A stretch of DNA of 17,168 bases from Candidatus Brocadiia bacterium (lineage in GTDB: Bacteria; Planctomycetota; MHYJ01; WSZJ01): positions 1 to 17,168 of the forward strand of contig JABWAY010000047.1 of the NCBI GenBank assembly GCA_013360825.1, read 5' to 3'. Position 1 is the stretch's first letter, and every line of letters begins with the position of its first letter. Shown piece after piece: positions 7,383-13,628 of this stretch. The notes under the pieces were generated by a model. The model saw only the letters and a list, made by a program, of their open reading frames with translations. It made no database searches and was not told the origin of the DNA. Both the position numbers and the translations under genes were made by a program.

Positions 7383-7985
7383 ATGCCCCCCACCCGCGTT
7401 CTCGCCGTCTGCGGCGCCACCTCGCGCGGGAGCCGCACCCGCCGGCTGCTGGCCATCGCCGCGGAGTCCGCCCGCGCTGCGGGCGCCGAAATCCGGACCC
7501 TGGACCTCCGGGAGGTCATCCTCCCGCTCTACATCAGCGATGACGACGCGCTCGACAGCCACCCGGCGGTGGTGAAGGCCCGGGAGGAGGCCTCCTGGGC
7601 TGATGGATTCCTGATCGGGACCCCCGAGTACCACGGCACACAGTCCGGGGCCCTCAAGAACTGGTTCGACTTCCTCTACGCCGAACTGAGCGGCAAGGTC
7701 GCCGGGATGCTCGCCCAGACCGGGGGCGGCGGCGGGGACATGTCGATCATGTCCGCCAAGGCCTCCTTCGCCTGGTGCCACGGTTTCACGCTCCCGTTCC
7801 ACGCGGCCGCCACCGGACGCGACTGGAAAGACGACGCGCTCACCAACGACCGCGTCCGGGACCGGCTCGTCCGCCTCGGACGGGACGTCGTGCGGTATGC
7901 CCCGGTCATCCGGGCCGCCTGGCAGGACGCGCTCACGCTCGGGAAAGGGCCCGAGGCAGGGTTCGCCGGCTTCCACGTGGAGTGA
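7383..7985 (+). CDS. NADPH-dependent FMN reductase family flavoprotein
   Basis: This 200-residue protein has a flavodoxin-like fold. The N-terminal strand and phosphate-binding loop (VLAVCGATSRGSRTRRLL) bind the FMN phosphate. The family signature GTPEYHGTQSGALKNWFDFL lies at about residues 79-98, and a Gly-rich loop (TGGGGGDMS) follows the next strand. Members reduce FMN, quinones, azo dyes or chromate with NAD(P)H in the cytoplasm. The ATG at 7383 has no clear ribosome site. A GTG at 7338 is in frame, but the ATG places the conserved first strand at the N-terminus, as expected. TTGACC at 7348-7353 and CACCAT at 7371-7376 form a weak possible promoter with a 17-base spacer. It lies beside SOD and the redox sigma operon, so a role in oxidative or electrophile stress is plausible. 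Family secure, substrate open. Confidence 0.88.
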   Translation: MPPTRVLAVCGATSRGSRTRRLLAIAAESARAAGAEIRTLDLREVILPLYISDDDALDSHPAVVKAREEASWADGFLIGTPEYHGTQSGALKNWFDFLYAELSGKVAGMLAQTGGGGGDMSIMSAKASFAWCHGFTLPFHAAATGRDWKDDALTNDRVRDRLVRLGRDVVRYAPVIRAAWQDALTLGKGPEAGFAGFHVE

Positions 7986-8036
7986 CGGAACGCCCGGCTC
8001 CCCGCCGCTCCGGTCAGCGGACTTCCCCGCCCCGCC

Positions 8037-8747
8037 TCAGCTCCCGAACCGGCTCCCGACCGTGGTCCAGTCCACCACGCTCCACCACGCATTCACGTAG
8101 TCCGCGCGCCGGTTCTGGTACTTGAGATAGTAGGCGTGCTCCCAGACGTCGAGACCCAGGATCGGCGTCGCCCCGATGGTGAGCGGAGAATCCTGGTTGG
8201 GAAGCGACATCAGTTCGAGCTTCCCCTCGCGGGCGACCAGCCAGGCCCACCCGCTCCCGAACTGCTTCATCGCCTTCTCCGCGAACGCGGTCTTGAACGC
8301 GTCGAACCCGGCGAACGTGGACTTGATCGCGTCGGCCAGCTTCCCGGTCGGCTCCCCGCCTCCCCCGCCCTTCATGCCCGTCCAGAACAGCATGTGATTG
8401 TGGTGGCCCCCGCCGTTGTTCCGGACCTGGCCCTGGATCTCCGCAGGCAGCTCCGCGAGCGTCGTCAGCAGCTCTTCGATCTTCTTCCGTGCGTGAGGAG
8501 TCCCGGCGACGGCCTTGTTCAGATTGGCGACGTAGCCCGCGTGGTGCTTCCCGTGATGAATCGTCATCGTCTCCCTGTCGATCGCCGGCTCGAGGGCTTC
8601 GACGGGATACGGAAGCGGGGTCAGGATGAAGCTGTCGGCGGCGCGGAGGTCTTCCCCGAGCGTGGCGAGGGGGCGAGCCAGGCCCAGGGCGGCCGTGGCC
8701 CCGGCGGCGGCGAGAAAATGGCGGCGGGACAGCCCGAGGTCGTCCAT
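8037..8747 (-). CDS. sodA: Tat-exported superoxide dismutase, Mn-type
   Basis: This 236-residue Fe/Mn superoxide dismutase converts superoxide to hydrogen peroxide and oxygen. Residues 1-36 form a twin-arginine signal (SRRHFLAAAG, Arg8-Arg9), so the enzyme should be exported folded to the periplasm or outer face. Metal ligands are visible as His64 (IHHGKHH), His118 (GGGHHNHMLFW), Asp200 and His204 (DVWEHAYY). The GGG-x-x-NH context and Gln185 in NQDSPL are the second-shell pattern of manganese enzymes rather than iron enzymes, though cambialistic use is possible. The start is supported by GGAG nine bases upstream. It is divergent from the sigma operon, with 149 bases between start codons, and convergent with the flavin reductase. 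The symbol sodA is given by type. Most cytosolic SODs lack this export signal. Confidence 0.95.
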   Translation of the reverse strand: MDDLGLSRRHFLAAAGATAALGLARPLATLGEDLRAADSFILTPLPYPVEALEPAIDRETMTIHHGKHHAGYVANLNKAVAGTPHARKKIEELLTTLAELPAEIQGQVRNNGGGHHNHMLFWTGMKGGGGGEPTGKLADAIKSTFAGFDAFKTAFAEKAMKQFGSGWAWLVAREGKLELMSLPNQDSPLTIGATPILGLDVWEHAYYLKYQNRRADYVNAWWSVVDWTTVGSRFGS

Positions 8748-8779
8748 GGCGGGAATCTCCAGAGATGTGGAAGGGTCCG

Positions 8780-8785
8780 ATTGTA
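8780..8785 (-). promoter_or_regulatory. candidate -10 box for the superoxide dismutase gene
   Basis: On the minus strand TACAAT occupies 8785-8780, ending 32 bases before the SOD start codon. The resulting leader would contain the GGAG ribosome site. The same hexamer occurs before the sigma gene on the other strand and before the copper-protein gene, so it may be the house -10 form of this genome. No clear -35 is visible. Confidence 0.45.
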
Positions 8786-8846
8786 CATCGGGACCGGACG
8801 CGCGGGGATCCCCCCGCCGGGATCCGCCCGACTTCCGGCATTCGTC

Positions 8847-8877
8847 GGAATATTCCCGGAGGGCCCCCCGTTACAAT
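8847..8877 (+). promoter_or_regulatory. candidate autoregulated ECF promoter (GGAAT-N18-GTT) overlapping a TACAAT box
   Basis: GGAAT at 8847-8851 and GTT at 8870-8872 are separated by exactly 18 bases, the arrangement I recall for SigR-type ECF promoters (GGAAT-N18-GTT). The gene directly downstream encodes a SigR-like sigma factor. GGAATATTCC at 8847-8856 is also a perfect 10-bp palindrome. TACAAT at 8872-8877 overlaps the GTT and could serve a housekeeping sigma. A start near 8880 would leave a leader of about 17 bases carrying GGGAGAGGG (8885-8893) before the GTG at 8897. Confidence 0.5.
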
Positions 8878-8896
8878 CGGCGAAGGGAGAGGGTGC

Positions 8897-9457
8897 GTGA
8901 ACAAGCCTGACCGTCAGACATTCGAGAAGATCGCGTTCGAGTACGTGGACCGGCTCTACGGGACGGCCCTCAAACTCACGCGAAACCAGAACGAGGCTGA
9001 AGACCTCGTCCAGGAGACCTACGTCCGCGCATTCCAGCACTTCAGCCAGTTCGAGCAGGGCACGAACTTCAAGGCCTGGATCTTCCGGATCCTGATGAAC
9101 ACGTTCATCAACTCCTACCGGAGGAAAGGGCGGGCGCCCGTGCTGGTGGATTTCACCGAGATCGAGCCGGTGCACGAGGAGGCCGCGCACGACCTGTCGT
9201 TCGCCAATCAGCCGGTCGAGAACCTGTACGAGCTGCTCGACGAGGAGGTCCGGCAGGCCCTGGAGCGGCTGCCCGAGGAGTACCGGATGGTGCTGCTGCT
9301 CGCCTCCGTCGAAGGATTCAGCTACGAGGAGATCGCCCGGATGCTGTCGATTCCGATCGGGACGGTGATGAGCCGGCTGTTCAGGGCGCGTGCGCTGATG
9401 CGCAAGACGCTCGGGGATTACGCGAAGGAACACAGGCTGGGAGAAGCGGAAAAATGA
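8897..9457 (+). CDS. ECF RNA polymerase sigma factor, SigR/SigH-like
   Basis: This 186-residue protein has sigma region 2 at about residues 8-80 and region 4 at about 118-170. Region 2 includes AEDLVQETYVRAFQHF and FEQGTNFKAWIFRILMNTF. Region 4 includes LERLPEEYRMVLLLASVEGFSYEEIARML and IPIGTVMSRLFRAR. The GTN-x-KAW-x-x-RIL-x-NT-x-INSYR-x-K and VEGF...PIGTVMSRL blocks closely recall the actinobacterial SigR/SigH thiol-stress sigma factors. It should direct core polymerase to a small stress regulon. The start is GTG at 8897, supported by GGGAGAGGG just upstream; an in-frame extension to 8765 would run through the promoter region and adds no conserved sequence. Its stop overlaps the anti-sigma start (ATGA). 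Divergent neighbour: superoxide dismutase. The family is secure; the redox role is inferred from similarity and operon content. Confidence 0.93.
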   Translation: MNKPDRQTFEKIAFEYVDRLYGTALKLTRNQNEAEDLVQETYVRAFQHFSQFEQGTNFKAWIFRILMNTFINSYRRKGRAPVLVDFTEIEPVHEEAAHDLSFANQPVENLYELLDEEVRQALERLPEEYRMVLLLASVEGFSYEEIARMLSIPIGTVMSRLFRARALMRKTLGDYAKEHRLGEAEK

Positions 9458-10260
9458 ACTGCCAGGAAGCCCGGAAGATCGTTCACCTGTTCGTGGACGG
9501 CGCGCTGGATCCGCGGGCGAATGTGGATGTGCTGGCGCACCTGAACATGTGCGGCGCCTGCACGGAGCGTTTCACGGAAGCCCGGCGGTTCGAGGATTTC
9601 GTGCGCGACCGGCTGAAGGCCGGGCCGGCGCCCGACGGGGTCCGCGCGCGGATTTCGATCCGGATCGGGGAGTTGTCCGCGCCCTGGCCGGTCCGCATGC
9701 TCGGAGGGCTGCGTCGGCGTCCCGTGGCTGCGTTCTCGGGGATGGCGGCGGTGCTGGCGGTGTCGCTGGTCTCCTGGCAGGCGTGCGGTTTCTTCCTGAC
9801 CTGTCCGTACGTGCGGGGGGTCGTGAACAAGACCGACCAGATCGTGGATCACAAGATCACGCGGATCCCGGACGACGCCCAGGGGCCTCTTCGCCACCTC
9901 AAGGAGTCGATGCCAGATGCCCCGGTATTCGCGGGGATGGTCAACACGGGGACGTATGCGGTGGACATGGACCCGGTCTACCGAGACGCGATCGCCTTCT
10001 CGTACCGGATGGACCACTGCCCGGATGACCGCGTCTGCGCGGTGCTGTTCATGGTGAAGGCGCCGGGGATGCAGCTTCACGAACACGATGCCGTGGTCAA
10101 GCAGGGAAAAACGTTCACGCGGTGGGAGTACGACGACTCGAACGTCGTCTGCTGGAAGGACGAGAAGCGCGGGGTGTTCTGCCTGCTGGTGTGCAAACGC
10201 AAGGAAATGGAGCGTGAGGCGCTGCTGGACTACGCGAGCCTTGCGGCAACGGTGAGATGA
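9454..10260 (+). CDS. membrane-anchored zinc-finger anti-sigma factor with cysteine-rich outer domain
   Basis: This 268-residue protein begins with a ZAS/zf-HC2 zinc finger: Cys3, His29, Cys33 and Cys36 (HLNMCGAC, the H-x3-C-x2-C motif). In known ZAS proteins this segment binds the sigma factor and can respond to thiol oxidation. One membrane helix lies at about residues 91-116 (AAFSGMAAVLAVSLVSW). The remaining ~150 residues should be outside the cytoplasm and hold Cys117, Cys189, Cys195, Cys233, Cys243 and Cys247, plus an HEH motif. Cys111 is inside the membrane segment. The soluble actinobacterial RsrA lacks such a membrane and outer domain. Both ends overlap neighbouring genes by ATGA, giving coupled synthesis with the sigma factor and the thioredoxin-like lipoprotein. 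Anti-sigma function is inferred from motif and position, with high confidence; outer-domain thiol chemistry is a hypothesis. Confidence 0.9.
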   Translation: MNCQEARKIVHLFVDGALDPRANVDVLAHLNMCGACTERFTEARRFEDFVRDRLKAGPAPDGVRARISIRIGELSAPWPVRMLGGLRRRPVAAFSGMAAVLAVSLVSWQACGFFLTCPYVRGVVNKTDQIVDHKITRIPDDAQGPLRHLKESMPDAPVFAGMVNTGTYAVDMDPVYRDAIAFSYRMDHCPDDRVCAVLFMVKAPGMQLHEHDAVVKQGKTFTRWEYDDSNVVCWKDEKRGVFCLLVCKRKEMEREALLDYASLAATVR

Positions 10261-10694
10261 GAAACCTGGTCCGAGGTGTGCTCTACGGCCTGGCCGGTCT
10301 GCTTCTGGCGGCCTGCGGGCAGACCGGAGGCGGCGGAGGGGCGTCGCACGCCGGATGGGGAACGGACCTGACCGCGGCGCTGGCGGAGGCGAAGGCCAGC
10401 GGGAAGCCGGTGCTGATCGACTTCGGCGCGGAGTGGTGAGGGGGGTGCCGCGTGCTGGACGGCCAGTTGGCCGACCCGAGCGTTGCGGACGTGCTCAAGA
10501 CGTTCGTGCTTCTCCGCATCGACCTGACCGACAGGTCGGCTTCGAACCCGGCGCGCGCCGTCGCCCAGCAGTATCAGGTCGGCACCATCCCGGATCTCCG
10601 GGTGCTGGATGCCGAAGGCAGGGTGACCGCGACGGTCCGGGCCCGGAGCGCGTCGGACCTGGTCCGGGAACTGGGGGCCCTGGGCCGGAAGTAA
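10257..10694 (+). CDS. selenocysteine-containing thioredoxin-fold lipoprotein (in-frame TGA read as Sec)
   Basis: A single frame of 145 codons is interrupted only by TGA at 10437-10439. Codons before it read DFGAEW and after it GGCRVLD, so the TGA replaces the first cysteine of a thioredoxin W-C-x-x-C motif, giving Sec61-Gly62-Gly63-Cys64. The downstream half is intact thioredoxin fold: FVLLRIDLT strand, QQYQVGTIPDLRVLDAEG with the cis-proline (Pro112), and the final helix. The layout resembles thioredoxin_7 or the DsbD gamma domain. Residues 1-20 are a lipoprotein signal (LLLAAC, lipid Cys20), placing it outside the cytoplasm on a membrane. The start overlaps the anti-sigma stop (ATGA). It probably reduces disulfides or peroxides using a selenolate. 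Alternatives are a pseudogene or a sequencing substitution of TGC/TGT to TGA; a G6 run follows, but an indel there would not restore the frame. A standard annotation would split this gene or call it broken. Confidence 0.82.
10437..10439 (+). other. UGA codon proposed to encode selenocysteine (residue 61)
   Basis: This TGA sits in frame between Trp60 and Gly62, exactly where the nucleophilic cysteine of a thioredoxin motif is expected. Cys64 (TGC at 10446-10448) is kept as the resolving partner. Other genes in the window end normally in TGA, so this is a local recoding event rather than a changed genetic code. Confidence 0.8.
10457..10476 (+). promoter_or_regulatory. candidate bacterial SECIS stem-loop
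   Basis: CGGCC (10460-10464) and GGCCG (10469-10473) form a perfect 5-bp stem with loop AGUU. An A-A mismatch and two further G-C pairs (10457-10458 with 10475-10476) extend it. There are 25 bases between the UGA and the loop, inside the 16-37 base range I recall for bacterial SECIS elements, and a G is among the first two loop bases, followed by U. An alternative hairpin (GCUGG-ACGG-CCAGU, 10454-10467) competes with it. Short GC hairpins occur by chance in such DNA, so the position matters more than the stem. Confidence 0.6.
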
Positions 10695-10727
10695 CGGGAG
10701 GCCCGCCCCGCGCGCCGCGGGTCCGCA

Positions 10728-10756
10728 TTGCATGGCGCGCCGGAGGCTGGCAGAAT
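10728..10756 (+). promoter_or_regulatory. candidate sigma-70-type promoter for the HEAT-repeat gene
   Basis: TTGCAT (10728-10733) and CAGAAT (10751-10756) are separated by the ideal 17 bases, each matching four of six consensus positions. The start point would be near 10763, leaving a leader that includes GGAG at 10768-10771 before the ATG at 10781. Just upstream, CCCGC (10702-10706) and GCGGG (10717-10721) could form a weak hairpin after the thioredoxin stop, without a T-run. Confidence 0.5.
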
Positions 10757-10780
10757 CAGGCCGCAATGGAGACCCCGCAC

Positions 10781-11596
10781 ATGCGCCGGATCGCCCTCGC
10801 CCTCCTGCTCGCCGCCGGCCTGCTGCCGGCTGAGGAGTCCGACCTTCCCGGCATCCTCGACAGGATCCGCAAGGGATCCCCGTCCGAATGCGTGGAGGCA
10901 CTGGGGAAGCTGGAACCGGGGAAGGAGGACCGCGCCGCGAATCCGATCGCCATCCGCCTGCGCGACGAGGCCGACGCCCAGACCCGGGCGGCCCTCCAGG
11001 AGGCGCTGGTCGCCTTCAAGAGCGCCCCGCGCGTCCGGGCCATCAAGGCCGCGCTGGAATCGAAATCCGTCGCCGACGACTACCGGACGCTCGTCTGCGA
11101 CATGCTCGCGGACTGCAAGGATGAGCCCGCGGTGACCGTCGTCGCGAAGATCGCGTTCGAAAGCGACATGAAGGCCGTCCGCGAGCACGGGCAGAAAGCG
11201 CTCGTCGCCTGCGGCGACGCGGCGATCAAGCCGACGGCCCCCTACATCCGCGGCACGAATCAGCGCGTGGCCGATGACGCCGTCACGGTCCTCAGGACGG
11301 TCGACACCGAGGCCGCCGCGTACCCGCTCGTGGCCTGCCTCGTCATCGGCAGCGAGAAGGAACTCCTGCGCATCGCCGGCGTCACCAACATGACCCGCGA
11401 AAAGGCGGTCGAATCCCTCATCGCGATGGGCGACGAAGCCGTCCCCGCCCTGCTCGGCGGGCTGGACAGCCTGAACCACCAGAAATGGTCCAGCTACTGC
11501 CTGCAGAAGATCAGCGGCGAGTTCTTCACCCAGAAGGACAAGGCCGGCTGGACCGGGTGGTGGAAACGACGGCTCGCGGAGAAGGCGGGAAAGTAG
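10781..11596 (+). CDS. secreted HEAT-repeat protein
   Basis: This 271-residue protein starts with a signal peptide (MRRIALALLLAAGLLPAEES). The rest is a series of paired helices with HEAT-like spacing, for example AQTRAALQEALVAFK, DEPAVTVVAKIAF, REHGQKALVACGDAAIKPTAPYI and EKAVESLIAMGDEAVPALLGGL. It closes with FFTQKDKAGWTGWWKRRLAEKAGK; a W-x-x-WW ending is something I associate with secreted planctomycete repeat proteins. Such alpha-solenoids usually serve as binding scaffolds; no catalytic motif is visible. An ATG at 10766 is in frame, but the one at 10781 has GGAG nine bases upstream and gives the more usual signal peptide, so I prefer it. It is convergent with the esterase, with six bases between stops. 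The partner is unknown. Confidence 0.83.
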   Translation: MRRIALALLLAAGLLPAEESDLPGILDRIRKGSPSECVEALGKLEPGKEDRAANPIAIRLRDEADAQTRAALQEALVAFKSAPRVRAIKAALESKSVADDYRTLVCDMLADCKDEPAVTVVAKIAFESDMKAVREHGQKALVACGDAAIKPTAPYIRGTNQRVADDAVTVLRTVDTEAAAYPLVACLVIGSEKELLRIAGVTNMTREKAVESLIAMGDEAVPALLGGLDSLNHQKWSSYCLQKISGEFFTQKDKAGWTGWWKRRLAEKAGK

Positions 11597-11602
11597 CGCC
11601 GG

Positions 11603-13603
11603 CTACGGCATCTTCCCTTCCGCGTCCGACGCGCGCAGCCCGACCTCCGCGTCGTTCGCGAACTTCCCGCGGATCGCCTGGACGTCGGCCTTCAGGCGGG
11701 CATCCTGGAACGCCGGGAGCGCCGCGAGAATCGCCAGCGCGGCCTTCTTCCGCGCGACCTCAGGGTCGTACCCCGTGCTGAATTTCGGCAGGTCCGCCGC
11801 CAGCAGGATCTTCTTCACCGCCACCTGGGAGACGACCGCGCCGACCCGCGTTTCCCCGAGCGCGGCCATCGCCGCGACGCAGGCCGCATCCGCCGCCAGG
11901 TAGTCCTCCCACGGCGCAATGTCGAGTTTCTTCAGGTCCTTGTCGAACTCCTTCCCGAGTGCGTCCAGCGCCCCGGCGATCGCCATCCCCTCCTTCCTGT
12001 CCCCCGCCGTCGCCAGGGAGTCCGCCGCCGCACGGCGCAGCTTGAGCGACTTGTCCTGCAGAAGCCGGACCAGCGTCCCCGCCGCCCCGGGGTCCTTCAG
12101 CGCCCCGAGCGCCCGCGCCGCCTGCACCCGCGTGTCCTCCGGCTGCTTCGGATCGAGCGCCAGCTTCGACAGCGGAGAGATGGCCGCCTTGTCCTTCTTC
12201 TCCAGCAGCTTCCCCGCCGCCTTCTCCGCCCGCGTCCCCCCCATCTCGATGTCCGATACCAGCGTCGCCACGTCGTCCGCCGCCGCCCCGCCCGCCGGCC
12301 GCACCGGGAAATACAGGTTCTCGTCAGGCCAGAGCGGCTCCGCAAAACTGGGACGCGTTCCGCGCACCGCCTCCGGCCCCTTCGCCCCCTTCTTCATCTG
12401 GTGGTGCCGCTTGAAGAACTGCAGCGTGTCGTCCACCACCTCCCGCGGCCAGCCGTGGGCCGCGTTCGGATACTCCGTATAGATGAAATCCGCCTTCTGC
12501 TTCTGAAGCGTCAGCGCGGCGGACCGGTCGTCGCCGACCCCGACCTGAGGGTCGTCCGAGGAATGATAGATGTACATCCCCGTCCCGGTCTGGTGCGCCC
12601 TCATCGCATTCCCGCTCCCGCTTCCCGCCGCCGGCGCGAACGCCGCCCAGCGGTCCGCGTAGGCCGGTCCGAAATACCAGGTTCCCATCCCGCCGCGCGA
12701 GTGCCCGATCAGGTAGACGCGGTTCATGTCGACGTTGTAGAGCAGCTGGACTTCGGAAACGAACGAGAGCGTGTACTCGTCGGGGTGCCCGGTCCAGGGA
12801 AGCGGTTCGCACGTCGGACAGACGACGATGCACCCCCATTTCGGAGCTTCCACGAGGAAGTGCTTGATGAAGTCCTTCCCGTTGCCGACGCCCCCGAGGC
12901 CGTTGACGCTTCCGTGGAGGCCCACCAGCAGCGGGTAGGCGCGGTGGGGATCGTAGTCCTCCGGGACCCAGACGGAGTACTTGCCGCCGGCCTTCCTGGT
13001 GTTGTACGTGAGTTTCACGTCCTCCTGGAGCCCCTTCGGCTGTTCCAGGGAGCGGACGACGCGGTCGAAGTACTGGGGCGGGAGCGAGACCCCCAGGTCC
13101 TTCTTCCAACCCTCGTACACCCCGCGCCGCGCGGCGGCGTCGAGTTTCGCGTAGTCGGCGAGCCGCCCGCGCAGGTCGCTGCTGAGCCGCGGGTCGGCGC
13201 GGAGCAGGCGGTCGGCGTCGGCGCCGAGCACGGAGCGGGCGTCGGCGTTCGCCGGGTCGGAGGCCAGGACCCACGCGGCCTCCTCCTTCTGTTCGACGGT
13301 CAGCCCGTTGGCGGCGCAGAACGCCATCAGGTCGCGGCGATCGGGGCGGGCGACGCTCGATTTCTCCCAGTAGTCGCGGAGCGGGTCGGGCGGGGTGATC
13401 TCCACCTTCACCACCTGCCCCCGGTCGAACGTCTTCACCCCCCACGTCATCTCCTTCATCGTGGAGTTGTAGGTGTTGATCACGACCTCGCGGTCGGTGC
13501 TGGACAGGACCTTCCCCTCGATCACGCTCCGGTCCTTCAGCGTCACGGAGTCCGCGGCGGCACCGAGAGCGGCGGCGAGCAGGAAGGCGATCGGCAGGCG
13601 CAT
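11603..13603 (-). CDS. secreted alpha/beta-hydrolase esterase (PHB-depolymerase-like) fused to HEAT repeats
   Basis: This 666-residue protein has a signal peptide (residues 1-17). A short beta-rich module follows (about 18-70; SVTLKDRSVIEGKVL...EMTWGVKTFDRGQVVKVEI), of a type frequent in planctomycetes. After a helical spacer comes an esterase domain at about 190-400. The catalytic triad is readable as Ser302 (GHSRGG), Asp351 (HSSDDPQV) and His383 (NAAHGWP), with an oxyanion-type LHG motif (LLVGLHG). Relatives are polyhydroxybutyrate depolymerases and feruloyl or acetyl-xylan esterases, which cleave ester bonds in polymers outside the cell. Residues about 440-666 are HEAT-like repeats (PEDTRVQAARALGALKDPGAAGTLVRLL), an unusual tail for this enzyme class. 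The start ATG is preceded by GGGAAT, a modest ribosome site. It follows the methyltransferase after 25 bases, probably co-transcribed. Substrate not determinable. Confidence 0.88.
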   Translation of the reverse strand: MRLPIAFLLAAALGAAADSVTLKDRSVIEGKVLSSTDREVVINTYNSTMKEMTWGVKTFDRGQVVKVEITPPDPLRDYWEKSSVARPDRRDLMAFCAANGLTVEQKEEAAWVLASDPANADARSVLGADADRLLRADPRLSSDLRGRLADYAKLDAAARRGVYEGWKKDLGVSLPPQYFDRVVRSLEQPKGLQEDVKLTYNTRKAGGKYSVWVPEDYDPHRAYPLLVGLHGSVNGLGGVGNGKDFIKHFLVEAPKWGCIVVCPTCEPLPWTGHPDEYTLSFVSEVQLLYNVDMNRVYLIGHSRGGMGTWYFGPAYADRWAAFAPAAGSGSGNAMRAHQTGTGMYIYHSSDDPQVGVGDDRSAALTLQKQKADFIYTEYPNAAHGWPREVVDDTLQFFKRHHQMKKGAKGPEAVRGTRPSFAEPLWPDENLYFPVRPAGGAAADDVATLVSDIEMGGTRAEKAAGKLLEKKDKAAISPLSKLALDPKQPEDTRVQAARALGALKDPGAAGTLVRLLQDKSLKLRRAAADSLATAGDRKEGMAIAGALDALGKEFDKDLKKLDIAPWEDYLAADAACVAAMAALGETRVGAVVSQVAVKKILLAADLPKFSTGYDPEVARKKAALAILAALPAFQDARLKADVQAIRGKFANDAEVGLRASDAEGKMP

Positions 13604-13628
13604 GGGGGATTCCCGTCGTTGGGGGGAA

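Noticed and set aside
8765..8896. Upstream extension of the sigma factor
   Set aside because: It would run through the candidate promoter and has no sigma-like sequence. The GTG at 8897 has a strong ribosome site.
10257..10439. A 60-residue lipoprotein and a separate 80-residue downstream gene (10452-10694)
   Set aside because: Both pieces are in the same frame, and neither is a whole domain. The TGA falls exactly on an active-site cysteine, so one selenoprotein gene explains the data better than two small genes or a simple pseudogene.
10355..11596. An N-terminally extended form of the HEAT-repeat protein
   Set aside because: The extension overlaps the thioredoxin-like gene in another frame and would bury the signal peptide. 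The start at 10781 has its own ribosome site and promoter.
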